Assembly: GCF_013034685.1 (NCBI RefSeq) | Contig: NZ_WQGO01000008.1 | Location: 1 to 64,000, forward strand | DNA from: Ruegeria lacuscaerulensis | GTDB taxonomy: Bacteria; Pseudomonadota; Alphaproteobacteria; Rhodobacterales; Rhodobacteraceae | Length of the DNA stretch: 64,000 nt | Reading direction: 5' to 3' | Shown here: positions 53,180 to 61,354 of the stretch, in pieces | How positions within the stretch are numbered: position 1 is the first letter of the stretch | Layout: each line of letters opens with the position of its first letter | The notes under the pieces: generated by a model | Told to the model about the DNA's origin: nothing | What the model saw: only the letters and a program-made list of their open reading frames with translations | Database searches by the model: none | Position numbers and translations under genes: made by a program

Positions 53180-53255
53180 TGGCAGGGGCAGCAGGGTTCG
53201 AACCCGCGACCTACGGTTTTGGAGACCGTCGCTCTACCAACTGAGCTATACCCCT
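53180..53255 (-). tRNA. tRNA-Trp (anticodon CCA)
   Basis: On the minus strand: acceptor AGGGGTA with TGCCCCT, D arm GCTC/GAGC, anticodon stem ACGGT/ACCGT around CTCCAAA (anticodon CCA), T stem GCGGG/CCTGC with one G-U, discriminator G and encoded CCA. It lies upstream of lptF on the same strand. Confidence 0.96.
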
Positions 53256-53398
53256 AAGGTGCGCATCAGATATGCCAGCCGCGCGGCGGACTCAAGAGGC
53301 TTTTTCAGATTCCGTCGCTCTAAACCCATGCGACAAACAAGTTGCGCATGGCGTTGAGTTCTATAAGACACAATTTGCTTGGCAGAAGGACCCCGCTC

Positions 53399-54103
53399 GT
53401 GAGTATCCGCAAGAAGATCGCTGATAGTGAAGCCCTGTTGAACTGGGCTGCGCGGCGCATTGCGTGGTATATCCGGCTGGTCAATCGCAACACCGAATGG
53501 CAGCGTATTGGCTATGAGGAACTGGACCAGTTGGCCGAGCAGGGCGAACCGGTCATTGTGGTGCTGTGGCACCAAAGGCTGGCGCAATCGCCCTATTTCT
53601 ACCCGCTGGACAAGGGGCCCATCTGCTCCATCACCTCGTCTGCTCGAGCCGGCAGCATGGTTGGTCGCGTGCAGAAATTGTTCGGCATGGACACGATTGC
53701 CATGACCAGCAAGAAATCGAACAACATTGCCGTGTCGCGCGAAGTGATCGGCAAAATGAAGCACGGCATTTCCATCGGCATCGCCGCCGACGGTCCGCGC
53801 GGGCCGGAAAGGGTGTTGTCCACGGTGCCTTTGGTCTGGGCGAGGACCTCGGGCAAGCGGGTGTTCGGGATTACTTTTTCCGCGGAACATGGTCGCGAGG
53901 CAGGCACATGGGACCGGTTGCTGATGCCGCGCCCCTGGCGCAACAAGGGCGTGTTTCTGTGCCGAGAATGGACGGAAACCGTGCCGCGCAAAGCGTCTGA
54001 CGAGCAGATTGAGGCCCTGCGCCTTAGCCTTGAACAACATATGAATGACATCACGGCCGAGGCCGACCGCATGGTTGGGCGCGAGCCTTGGTCGCCGTCC
54101 TAA
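53399..54103 (+). CDS. DUF374 lysophospholipid acyltransferase-like protein
   Basis: A roughly 234-residue protein with the DUF374 acyltransferase pattern: VIVVLWHQRLAQSPYF (catalytic His), ITSSARAGSMV and IAADGPRGPERVL. It resembles LPLAT enzymes that acylate lipid A or phospholipid-like acceptors at the inner membrane. I prefer the GTG at 53399, after AGAAGGACCCC, over upstream codons at 53342 and 53348. Its stop overlaps the MoaD-like gene by four bases in a convergent arrangement. Substrate unknown. Confidence 0.85.
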   Translation: MSIRKKIADSEALLNWAARRIAWYIRLVNRNTEWQRIGYEELDQLAEQGEPVIVVLWHQRLAQSPYFYPLDKGPICSITSSARAGSMVGRVQKLFGMDTIAMTSKKSNNIAVSREVIGKMKHGISIGIAADGPRGPERVLSTVPLVWARTSGKRVFGITFSAEHGREAGTWDRLLMPRPWRNKGVFLCREWTETVPRKASDEQIEALRLSLEQHMNDITAEADRMVGREPWSPS

Positions 54104-54345
54104 CCGCCGCGCAGACGCTGCATCAGGTAAACTTCACTGCCTTCAGGGATCGGTTCGGTCAGACCGGTTGCGATGACGCGTCCGTCGATGGCGATGGACA
54201 CTCCCGCCTCGATTGGGCCTTCCAGTTGCGGATGCGCCCGGATCAGTTCCTGCAACAGATCGCCGGTGGTTTTGGCCTCGACCTCCACCACCTGCTGACC
54301 CCCGGTCAAAGACCGGAGGCCGGACCAGAGGTGGACCTCAACCAT
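54100..54345 (-). CDS. MoaD/ThiS-family sulfur carrier, linked to a molybdenum hydroxylase
   Basis: An 81-residue beta-grasp protein ending in RLRGG, with the terminal Gly-Gly that is thiocarboxylated in MoaD. It overlaps the end of the Mo subunit gene by eight bases and forms its own unit with the hydroxylase. MoaD normally delivers sulfur to molybdopterin synthase; a dedicated copy beside a hydroxylase could serve its cofactor or could be a specialised sulfur carrier for another step. No moaE lies nearby. Confidence 0.85.
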   Translation of the reverse strand: MVEVHLWSGLRSLTGGQQVVEVEAKTTGDLLQELIRAHPQLEGPIEAGVSIAIDGRVIATGLTEPIPEGSEVYLMQRLRGG

Positions 54346-56593
54346 TGTCCTTGAGCGCCGCCAGAATGCGCGGCGGGGACATCGGCAGTTGCTTCATCCG
54401 CACGCCAGCTGCGTTGGACACAGCATTGGCGATGGCGGCCAAGGGCGGCACGATGCCCGTCTCACCCACGCCGCGCACACCGAAGGGGTGGCCGGGGTTG
54501 GGCACTTCGACGATCACCGTGTCGATCATGGGCAGGTCGCTGGCGACCGGAATGCGATAGTCAAGGAAGATCGAGTTCTGCAACCGTCCATCCTCGCCAT
54601 AGATATATTCCTCATTCAGCGCCCAGCCGATACCTTGCGCGGCACCGCCCTGGAACTGGCCCTCGACATAGGTCGGATGGATCGCCTTACCGGCGTCCTG
54701 AATGACCGTATAGCGGGTGATCGTGGTCTTGCCGGTTTCCGGGTCGACCTCGGCGTCAACAATGTGGGTGCCAAAGGACACGCCTGCGCCTTCGGGCGTC
54801 GCCTCAAAATGGCCCGAGATCGGACCCCCGGTGCGTCCCATTTTGGCAGTGATATCTGCCAGCGGCATCGGGTCAAAGTCGCCCGCGTTCGGGCCCGAAG
54901 GCACGGCGCAACCGTTTTCCCACTTCACGGCTTCAACCGGGATATCCCATTTGGCCGCTGCACGTTCGCACAGTTTTTCGACAGCATGGCGCGCCGCCTT
55001 GATCGTCGCCAGACCCGAAGCATAGGTCACCCGGCTACCGTGGCTGACGTCATTATACCCCAGCGTTGCGGTGTCTGCGACGGTGACACGGATGTTCTCA
55101 TATGGAATGCCCAGCACCTCAGCCGCCATCAGTGCCATCGACGCGCGCGAGCCGCCAATGTCGGGCGTGCCCACCATCAACTGGGCTGATCCGTCTTCGG
55201 ACAACGCCAAGGTTACCGAGGTTTCACCCCCGTGGTTGAACCAGAAGCCGCAGGAGACGCCGCGTCCCTGCCCCGGCTTCAACGGCGCCGAATAATGCGG
55301 ATGCGCCTTGGCGGCCTCGAGCGTTTCCACCAGACCGATGCGTTCATAGCGCGGGCCATAGCTGGCCTTGGTGCCCTCATGCGCGGCGTTCTTCAAACGC
55401 ACCTCAATTGGGTCGAGGCCCAGCTTGTTGCACATCTCATCAATGACCGACTCGACCGCAAAAGCCCCCATCGGCGCGCCCGGCGCGCGATAAGCGGCTT
55501 GCTTGGGACGGTTGGCCATTACGTCATAGCCGATCTGTTTGACGTTGGTCAGATTATAGGCCGCAAAGGCACACATGGCGGTCATATCGCCCGGCGCACC
55601 CGGGAACGCGCCGCCTTGCAGACGGAACTCGCCGCATGCTGCGGTAATCGTGCCGTCATTCTTCATGCCAATCTTGATATCCATCGAGGCCGAGGCGGTT
55701 GGCCCTGTCGCCCGGAACACTTCGGATCGGGTCATGACCAGCTTGACCGGGCGGTTCGCCTTGCGGCTCAGCGCCAGCGCGACCGGTTCGATGAAGACCG
55801 TGGTCTTGCCGCCAAAACCGCCGCCAATCTCGGACGCAGTTACGCGCAGCTGCGAGGTCTCAATTCCCAGCAACGCCGCGCAGGTCTTTTGCGCGATCCA
55901 GTGGCCTTGGGTGGTGCACCACAGCTCACCTTTGCCGTCATTGCCCAGCAGGCCAAGACAGGCGTGCGGCTCGATATAGCCCTGATGGGTCGCCTCGGTG
56001 ACAAAGCTGTCTTCGAGGACCAAATCTGCCTCGGCAAAGCCCGCGTCGACATCGCCATGACCGCTTTCGTGATACCGCACAACGTTGGGGTGCATCCCTT
56101 CGGGCACGGAATAATCTGCCGCACCTTCGCGGATGACCGGCGCATCCGGGGCCATCGCTTTGTCCACGTCCGTTACATGAGGCAATACCTCATACTCGAC
56201 CTCGATCAGCTTCAGCGCATCCCGCGCGGCCAGTGCCGAAGTCGCCGCCACCGCAGCCACCGCATGACCATCATAGAGAGCTTTCTCGCCCGCCATGACG
56301 TTTTCCAGCACGTTCCAGAATTCGCCAGCCAAACCGGGTTTGAACGGCACGTCGGCGAAATCAGCGCGTGTCACCACGGCTTTGACGTCTTTCAGCGCCT
56401 CAGCCTTTGAGGTGTCGATTTTCACGATCCGCGCATGGGCGTGGGGCGAGCGCAGGATCGCGCCATGCAGCATACCGGGCGCAGACATATCCGCACCGAA
56501 CTTGGCGCGGCCCGTTACCTTGTCCAAACCGTCGGGGCGGTTCGGGCGGGTGCCGACAAAAGTGAAATCCGTTTTACGATCGTCCAGAGCCAT
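54338..56593 (-). CDS. Molybdopterin-binding subunit of a xanthine dehydrogenase-family hydroxylase
   Basis: A 751-residue large subunit. The opening RPDGLDKVTGRAKFGADM, the Mo-site segments GGGFGGKT and AYRAPGAPMGAFAVES, and the late Glu in GVRGVGETGIV are visible. The loop AYRAPGAPM differs from both CO dehydrogenase signatures (AYRCSFR and AYRGAGR), so it is not expected to oxidise CO. Hydroxylation of a carbonyl or heteroaromatic substrate with electrons going to FAD and Fe-S subunits is likely. Codon overlaps tie it to the other three genes. Confidence 0.9.
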   Translation of the reverse strand: MALDDRKTDFTFVGTRPNRPDGLDKVTGRAKFGADMSAPGMLHGAILRSPHAHARIVKIDTSKAEALKDVKAVVTRADFADVPFKPGLAGEFWNVLENVMAGEKALYDGHAVAAVAATSALAARDALKLIEVEYEVLPHVTDVDKAMAPDAPVIREGAADYSVPEGMHPNVVRYHESGHGDVDAGFAEADLVLEDSFVTEATHQGYIEPHACLGLLGNDGKGELWCTTQGHWIAQKTCAALLGIETSQLRVTASEIGGGFGGKTTVFIEPVALALSRKANRPVKLVMTRSEVFRATGPTASASMDIKIGMKNDGTITAACGEFRLQGGAFPGAPGDMTAMCAFAAYNLTNVKQIGYDVMANRPKQAAYRAPGAPMGAFAVESVIDEMCNKLGLDPIEVRLKNAAHEGTKASYGPRYERIGLVETLEAAKAHPHYSAPLKPGQGRGVSCGFWFNHGGETSVTLALSEDGSAQLMVGTPDIGGSRASMALMAAEVLGIPYENIRVTVADTATLGYNDVSHGSRVTYASGLATIKAARHAVEKLCERAAAKWDIPVEAVKWENGCAVPSGPNAGDFDPMPLADITAKMGRTGGPISGHFEATPEGAGVSFGTHIVDAEVDPETGKTTITRYTVIQDAGKAIHPTYVEGQFQGGAAQGIGWALNEEYIYGEDGRLQNSIFLDYRIPVASDLPMIDTVIVEVPNPGHPFGVRGVGETGIVPPLAAIANAVSNAAGVRMKQLPMSPPRILAALKDNG

Positions 56594-57072
56594 TACGAAG
56601 CCTCCCGCAATTCTTCTGCCGTTTCCATGACGGCGCGAATGATCTTGTCATAGCCGGTGCAGCGGCACAGATTACCCGCCAGCCAGTACCGGGTTTCTTC
56701 CTCGGTCGGGTTGGGGTTTTTCTCCAGCAGCGATTTGGCGGCCACCAGAATGCCCGGCGTGCAGATGCCGCATTGCAGGGCGGCATGTTCGATGAACTTC
56801 TGTTGCAGCGGGTGCAGCACGTCACCATCGGCGATACCTTCGACGGTTTCGATGGTCTTACCCTCGGCCTCAGCGCCCAGCATCAGGCAGGAACAGACCA
56901 GACGGCCATCCACAGTGACCGAACAGGCACCGCAATCGCCGGTGCCGCAGCCCTCTTTCGCGCCGGTCAGGTTCAGCTTGTCGCGCAGACAGTCCAGCAG
57001 GGTTTCGCGCGGGTCGCACAGAAAATCGACCTCATCGCCGTTCACGGTGGTCGTTACGTGGAGCTTGCTCAT
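56593..57072 (-). CDS. [2Fe-2S] subunit of the molybdenum hydroxylase
   Basis: A 159-residue Fe-S protein. The plant-type cluster is in KEGCGTGDCGACSV plus a later Cys, and the second cluster in QCGICTPG and NLCRCTGYDKI. This two-cluster layout is universal among XDH/CODH small subunits. It passes electrons from the Mo site to FAD. It overlaps the FAD subunit gene by four bases and shares one base with the large subunit start. Confidence 0.95.
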   Translation of the reverse strand: MSKLHVTTTVNGDEVDFLCDPRETLLDCLRDKLNLTGAKEGCGTGDCGACSVTVDGRLVCSCLMLGAEAEGKTIETVEGIADGDVLHPLQQKFIEHAALQCGICTPGILVAAKSLLEKNPNPTEEETRYWLAGNLCRCTGYDKIIRAVMETAEELREAS

Positions 57073-57935
57073 GCTTTCTCTCCCTTCGCGCGGGCATAGG
57101 CGATCTTCGCGGCGCGCTTGGCCAGAACACCAGCGACCTCGGTGCGGAATGCGATCGTGCCGCGTTTGTCGTCGATTGGGTTACAGGCGGCCGATGCCGC
57201 AGCCGCCAGCGCGTCCAGCGCAGCATCGTCCAGAGTGCTGCCGATGATGGCCTTGGCACAGTCTTCAACCAGCAGGACAGTCGGCGCAACCGCGCCCAGC
57301 GAGACGCGGGCCTCAGTCACGGTATCACCGTCCAGACGCAGGCTGACACCTACGCCAACAACGGCGATGTCCATCTCAGTGCGCGGGATGAACCGCAGAT
57401 AGGCGTCGCCAGCGTTGTCTCCGCGTGCGGGGATTTTCACAGCCGAGATCACCTCACCCTTGGACAGCGAGGTCTTGCCGGGTCCGGTTGGGATTTCCTC
57501 GACAGCCACATCACGCGTTCCATCTGGGCCTGTGACAGAAACGGTCACACCAGCGGCAACCATCGCAGGCACCGAATCCGCCGCCGGAGAGCCATTACAC
57601 AGGTTTCCGGTCAGCGTCGCGCGTCCCTGCACCTGAGTCGATCCGATCAGGTCCATCGCTTCGACCACGCCAGGCCAGTCGCTGCCCAACTCAGGGTGCT
57701 CGCTCATCTCGGCACCTGTGGCAGCAACACCCAGTGTCCAACTGCCGTCCGCGTTGCGGGTTATATCGCTGACGCCGTCGATCTTTTTGATGTCGATAAG
57801 CGTATCGGGCGTGACCAGTTCCGAGCGCAACTGCACCAGAACGTCCGTGCCTCCGGCCAAAAAGCGGGTGACCCCCGTTGCGTTTGCAGCCAGAGCCGAC
57901 GCCTCGGCAAAACTGGCGGGGCTGTGATAATCCAT
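57069..57935 (-). CDS. FAD-binding subunit of the molybdenum hydroxylase
   Basis: A 288-residue medium subunit. FAD motifs are FLAGGTDVLVQLRSE and TLTGNLCNGSPAADS, characteristic of the CoxM/XDH FAD domain. The ATG at 57935 is chosen because GAGGTATTTTC precedes it and MDYHSP is a family-like start. It is the first gene of the coxMSL-moaD-like run, 129 bases downstream of the reductive dehalogenase gene on the same strand, so the two may share a transcript. Confidence 0.93.
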   Translation of the reverse strand: MDYHSPASFAEASALAANATGVTRFLAGGTDVLVQLRSELVTPDTLIDIKKIDGVSDITRNADGSWTLGVAATGAEMSEHPELGSDWPGVVEAMDLIGSTQVQGRATLTGNLCNGSPAADSVPAMVAAGVTVSVTGPDGTRDVAVEEIPTGPGKTSLSKGEVISAVKIPARGDNAGDAYLRFIPRTEMDIAVVGVGVSLRLDGDTVTEARVSLGAVAPTVLLVEDCAKAIIGSTLDDAALDALAAAASAACNPIDDKRGTIAFRTEVAGVLAKRAAKIAYARAKGEKA

Positions 57936-58064
57936 GAAAATACCTCGCACCTGTTGATCAGGATTCACTAGGGTTCGCTGGGGACGTTAGTGCAGCCGTG
58001 CCGTAACGTCCATGGCCAGAGCGACCAATTTTTGCGTTTCAGAATTTCGTTTCCCAACCTTGGC

Positions 58065-61000
58065 TCAGAGGTCGATCTCGATCACACCATCCGGCTGTGC
58101 CGCCCGGCTTTGACATAGGATGATAGCGCTCTCACGTTGTTTTTTGGACAAAACGAAATCGCGGTGTTCGACCTCACCCGAAATCACGCCGCATTTACAA
58201 ACTCCACAGATGCCATCGGCGCATTTCACATCGACGTGAATGCCAGCCTCGTTCATCACCTGCGCGGCGTCTTTGTCGGCGGGTACAGTCAGATCGCGGC
58301 CCGATTTTGCCAGCCGCAGGGTGAAAGCGTGATTCTCATAGTCCGGCTGTTCCGGAACCGAGAAATACTCCAGATGCCGCGCCTCGTCGGGATATCCTTG
58401 ACGCTTAGCTGCTTGCATAACTCCGTCCATAAAGCGATCAGGACCGCAGGTATAGACATGCCATCCATCCTGATACCCCTGCAGGATTACATCCAAATCG
58501 GCCCGTGTGCCTTCGTCCGAGAAATGATAGTGTACGTGATCCGCCCAAGGCATCGCTGCCAGATCCTTCAGATACCCGGCCCCGGCACGGGTACTGGCGG
58601 AATAGTGAAGCTCGAACGGTTTGCCCAAAGCATGCAGACGGTGGGCAAAAGCGATCATCGGAGTGATGCCGATCCCGCCGCCCATCAAGAAGGTCTTCGT
58701 TGCGCCCTCGTCCAGTTCGAAATGGTTGATGGGTTTCGAGATGAAAACTTTCCGCCCCTCGTTGAAAATGCGGTGCAGCAGGGCTGAGCCACCGCGTCCC
58801 TCATCCTCGCGCAACACACCAATCTGATAGGTGGCGCGGTCGGACGGATCGCCGGACATGGAGTATTGCCGCAGGAATTCCGGCGCGACCAGCACGTCCA
58901 GATGCGCGCCCGCCGTCCATTCGGGCAGTGGCGAGCCGTCCAGCGTCGAGAATTCGTACTTGGTCACATCCGCAGTCATCTTGTCGACCTTGGTCAGTGC
59001 GACGCGCATAACCGGGGCATCGCCCGCGATGGTATAGCGGTAGATCACCGACAGATCGCCCGCCGCCTTGCGGGCTTTGTATTCCTCGGCCGTCACCATA
59101 GCCTGATAGGCTGCGATCCCAGCCTCGCGGTCCATGGCGAACGGATAGGGCCAGGGATGCGGAGCCAGATAGGCAGGGTAAACGGCCAGAGTCTGATCCT
59201 CATATTTCAGGTCCAGATCGGTTTGCAGATCGCGCCGGTTCAGCGGTTGGTCGGTCGGGCGATAGGCCCCGTCCGGTTGCAGCTCCAGATCCCACCACCA
59301 TTTCTTGACGTCGTTCAGCCCGCCATTGCCCACGGCATCATCCAACCGCGCCAACGCGGGAGCGGCCTTGGGAATATTCATAGCGGCCCAGCGGAAGGGG
59401 CGTTCCTTGAAGATGCCCTCAAGGTTCCAAGGGCAGGTCTTCATACACCGCCCGCACATCGCCCCACCCGGCGTGGTCACCCGGTAGGTGGCGCATTTTT
59501 GGCTGTCAGACTTCCAGATCTCATAGCCGTTGAACATCAGCTTCGGCCCGGCCGTGATCGCACCCGAAGGGCATTCGCGGGCGCATTTGTTGCAGCTTTC
59601 GCAGAAGGTCTGCAGGCCGAAATCGATCGGCTTGTCATGCGCCATTGGCATATCGGTCGTCACCGCGCCGGATTTCAGACGCGGGCCGAGGTAGGGGTTC
59701 AGGATCACCTCTCCGATCCGGCTGACCTCACCCAGCCCAGACAACAACAGCAGTGGCGGCTGTAACACCTCGCCATCCATCACCGTATGCGCGCGGGCCT
59801 TATAGCCCAGATTGCGGATCTGTTGCGCGATCACTCCACCCAGTAACGAAAACCGCAGATAAGCGCGCATCGACTGCGCGACACTGATCCAGTCATCGCC
59901 GCTGGCACCCTCCATCGTCTCATAACCCTGGTCGATGATCATGCTGATGGCCTGATCGTGCGGCGGTGTGATCTCTTCGCCCGTTGCATCGTGGGAATAC
60001 CACACCCAGTCCGGACACGGGCTGAGACCCACCGCATCGACCCCCAGAAAATACGTGGCCGCCTTGATATTCGCCGCATTGCGCGCGGCATCGGTTGGTG
60101 GCGCGGTATCGGCGCTTTCCCCATCCTGCAACAGCACAAACGCGCCCAGCGCGCGGCGTTGCGCGGTACTGGGCGCGGCCTTACGTACATAATACCCGCC
60201 CTTGGCCCCGTCTTGCAGATGCTTGCCCATATCCCCGAACTGCGCGCGGGCAAACATGTCAGCGCGCTTGGGGACGCGGGCCACGTTTTCCTCATCAATA
60301 TAGGTGGTGGGCGCATCAACCCGCTTGAGGTTTTCGAACGGATGCGCCCCGTCCACATAGCGCCGCTCGGCGTAAGGATCGCGGTTCAGTGCGTTCTTGG
60401 CGAACCCCGTGCCCAGCCACCATGAAGGGCCCTGAGTGCGGAACCATGGCTGATCTTTCATGGACCGCAAGGGTTGATCGTGGGCGATCTCCATCTCGGT
60501 TGTGACGGCAGCCAGTCCGAACCGTTTACCCAGCCACGGCGCGACCAGCTCTCCGTCTTCGACCGAACACAGCCCCGCCGCGACGGCCAGCTTACCCAGA
60601 TCAACCTCAGAGGACATGACCGTATGCGCCCGCGCATCAAAGCCCAGAACGCGCAGGTAGTTGGCCACGACCACCGCATTCTCGGTCGCCAGCAGACAGG
60701 CCCGGTGATCCTGCGCATCCATGATCCAATCCGCGCCGGTCTCGTTGGGGTCCGGGTCGCGGTTGTGTTCGTACAGAAAGACAATTGCATGGCGATGGGT
60801 GTCCATCGGGCGCGGCGTGGCCTCCATGCTTTCTTTGAGATCGGCCATGATCAGGTCGATCCCCGAAGCCAGCGTCTTGGTCTGCCGTGTCTTCAGCGCA
60901 TGGGCCAGACGGTCAATATCGGAGTTGCGGCGGGGTTCGGTCAACAATGCCTCGCGCGGCAGAGGACCACACCCCATCATCGAGGCATCATTGAAATAGC

Positions 61001-61277
61001 CAAACGCTTTTAGATGGTTGGCGCGCTCGGTCACGTCAGCAGGCACCTCGGAGACCACAGGATTCACGAACCCATCGCGGATCGTGTCCAGCATCGCCTG
61101 AAACTCCCCCATCGCGTTGACGATGCTTTCCGGGCGCTTGGAGCGATGAAAGCTGAGCGACTGCATCGGCGGCACCGCCGACAGATCAGGCATTTCCGCT
61201 TGCCGTGCCAGCCGCTCTGACGGATAGCCGCCCATGTGAACGGGCCTGTTCTTGTCCGAGAAAAAGCGGATTGCCAT
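58065..61277 (-). CDS. rdhA: Self-sufficient reductive dehalogenase-like fusion protein
   Basis: A 1070-residue protein. Residues 1 to about 700 form a reductive dehalogenase-type, cobalamin-dependent unit with two 4Fe-4S motifs: C559-x2-C562-x2-C565-x3-C569 and C595, C608-x2-C611-x3-C615 followed by PWN. It lacks a Tat signal, so it is cytoplasmic. Residues 740-1070 are a phthalate dioxygenase reductase-like module: RQYS for flavin, GGGIGITP and CGP for NAD(P), then a plant-type 2Fe-2S site C1019-x4-C1024-x2-C1027-x27-C1055. This is the architecture of catabolic, respiration-independent RdhA of Comamonas (BhbA) and Nitratireductor pacificus. ATG 61277 follows AGGAGGCACAGG. Confidence 0.9.
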   Translation of the reverse strand: MAIRFFSDKNRPVHMGGYPSERLARQAEMPDLSAVPPMQSLSFHRSKRPESIVNAMGEFQAMLDTIRDGFVNPVVSEVPADVTERANHLKAFGYFNDASMMGCGPLPREALLTEPRRNSDIDRLAHALKTRQTKTLASGIDLIMADLKESMEATPRPMDTHRHAIVFLYEHNRDPDPNETGADWIMDAQDHRACLLATENAVVVANYLRVLGFDARAHTVMSSEVDLGKLAVAAGLCSVEDGELVAPWLGKRFGLAAVTTEMEIAHDQPLRSMKDQPWFRTQGPSWWLGTGFAKNALNRDPYAERRYVDGAHPFENLKRVDAPTTYIDEENVARVPKRADMFARAQFGDMGKHLQDGAKGGYYVRKAAPSTAQRRALGAFVLLQDGESADTAPPTDAARNAANIKAATYFLGVDAVGLSPCPDWVWYSHDATGEEITPPHDQAISMIIDQGYETMEGASGDDWISVAQSMRAYLRFSLLGGVIAQQIRNLGYKARAHTVMDGEVLQPPLLLLSGLGEVSRIGEVILNPYLGPRLKSGAVTTDMPMAHDKPIDFGLQTFCESCNKCARECPSGAITAGPKLMFNGYEIWKSDSQKCATYRVTTPGGAMCGRCMKTCPWNLEGIFKERPFRWAAMNIPKAAPALARLDDAVGNGGLNDVKKWWWDLELQPDGAYRPTDQPLNRRDLQTDLDLKYEDQTLAVYPAYLAPHPWPYPFAMDREAGIAAYQAMVTAEEYKARKAAGDLSVIYRYTIAGDAPVMRVALTKVDKMTADVTKYEFSTLDGSPLPEWTAGAHLDVLVAPEFLRQYSMSGDPSDRATYQIGVLREDEGRGGSALLHRIFNEGRKVFISKPINHFELDEGATKTFLMGGGIGITPMIAFAHRLHALGKPFELHYSASTRAGAGYLKDLAAMPWADHVHYHFSDEGTRADLDVILQGYQDGWHVYTCGPDRFMDGVMQAAKRQGYPDEARHLEYFSVPEQPDYENHAFTLRLAKSGRDLTVPADKDAAQVMNEAGIHVDVKCADGICGVCKCGVISGEVEHRDFVLSKKQRESAIILCQSRAAQPDGVIEIDL

Positions 61278-61331
61278 CCTGTGCCTCCTGTTGGGTTCAG
61301 CTTTCCCTAATCCGCCATGGACCTCAAAACC

Positions 61332-61341
61332 ATTCATGAAT
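61332..61341. promoter_or_regulatory. Palindrome in the rdhA/LysR divergent region
   Basis: ATTCATGAAT is a perfect 10-bp palindrome in the 77-base gap between the divergent rdhA and LysR genes, 14 bases from the LysR start. A LysR operator is expected here, and this is the only obvious symmetric site. Confidence 0.35.
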
Positions 61342-61354
61342 AATCATAGATGGT

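Noticed and set aside
54100..57935. Aerobic CO dehydrogenase
   Set aside because: The large subunit lacks both known CO dehydrogenase active-site signatures, so only the wider xanthine dehydrogenase family is supported.
58065..61277. Respiratory reductive dehalogenase
   Set aside because: No Tat signal, no rdhB-like membrane anchor gene, and a fused NAD(P)H reductase; the catabolic type fits better.
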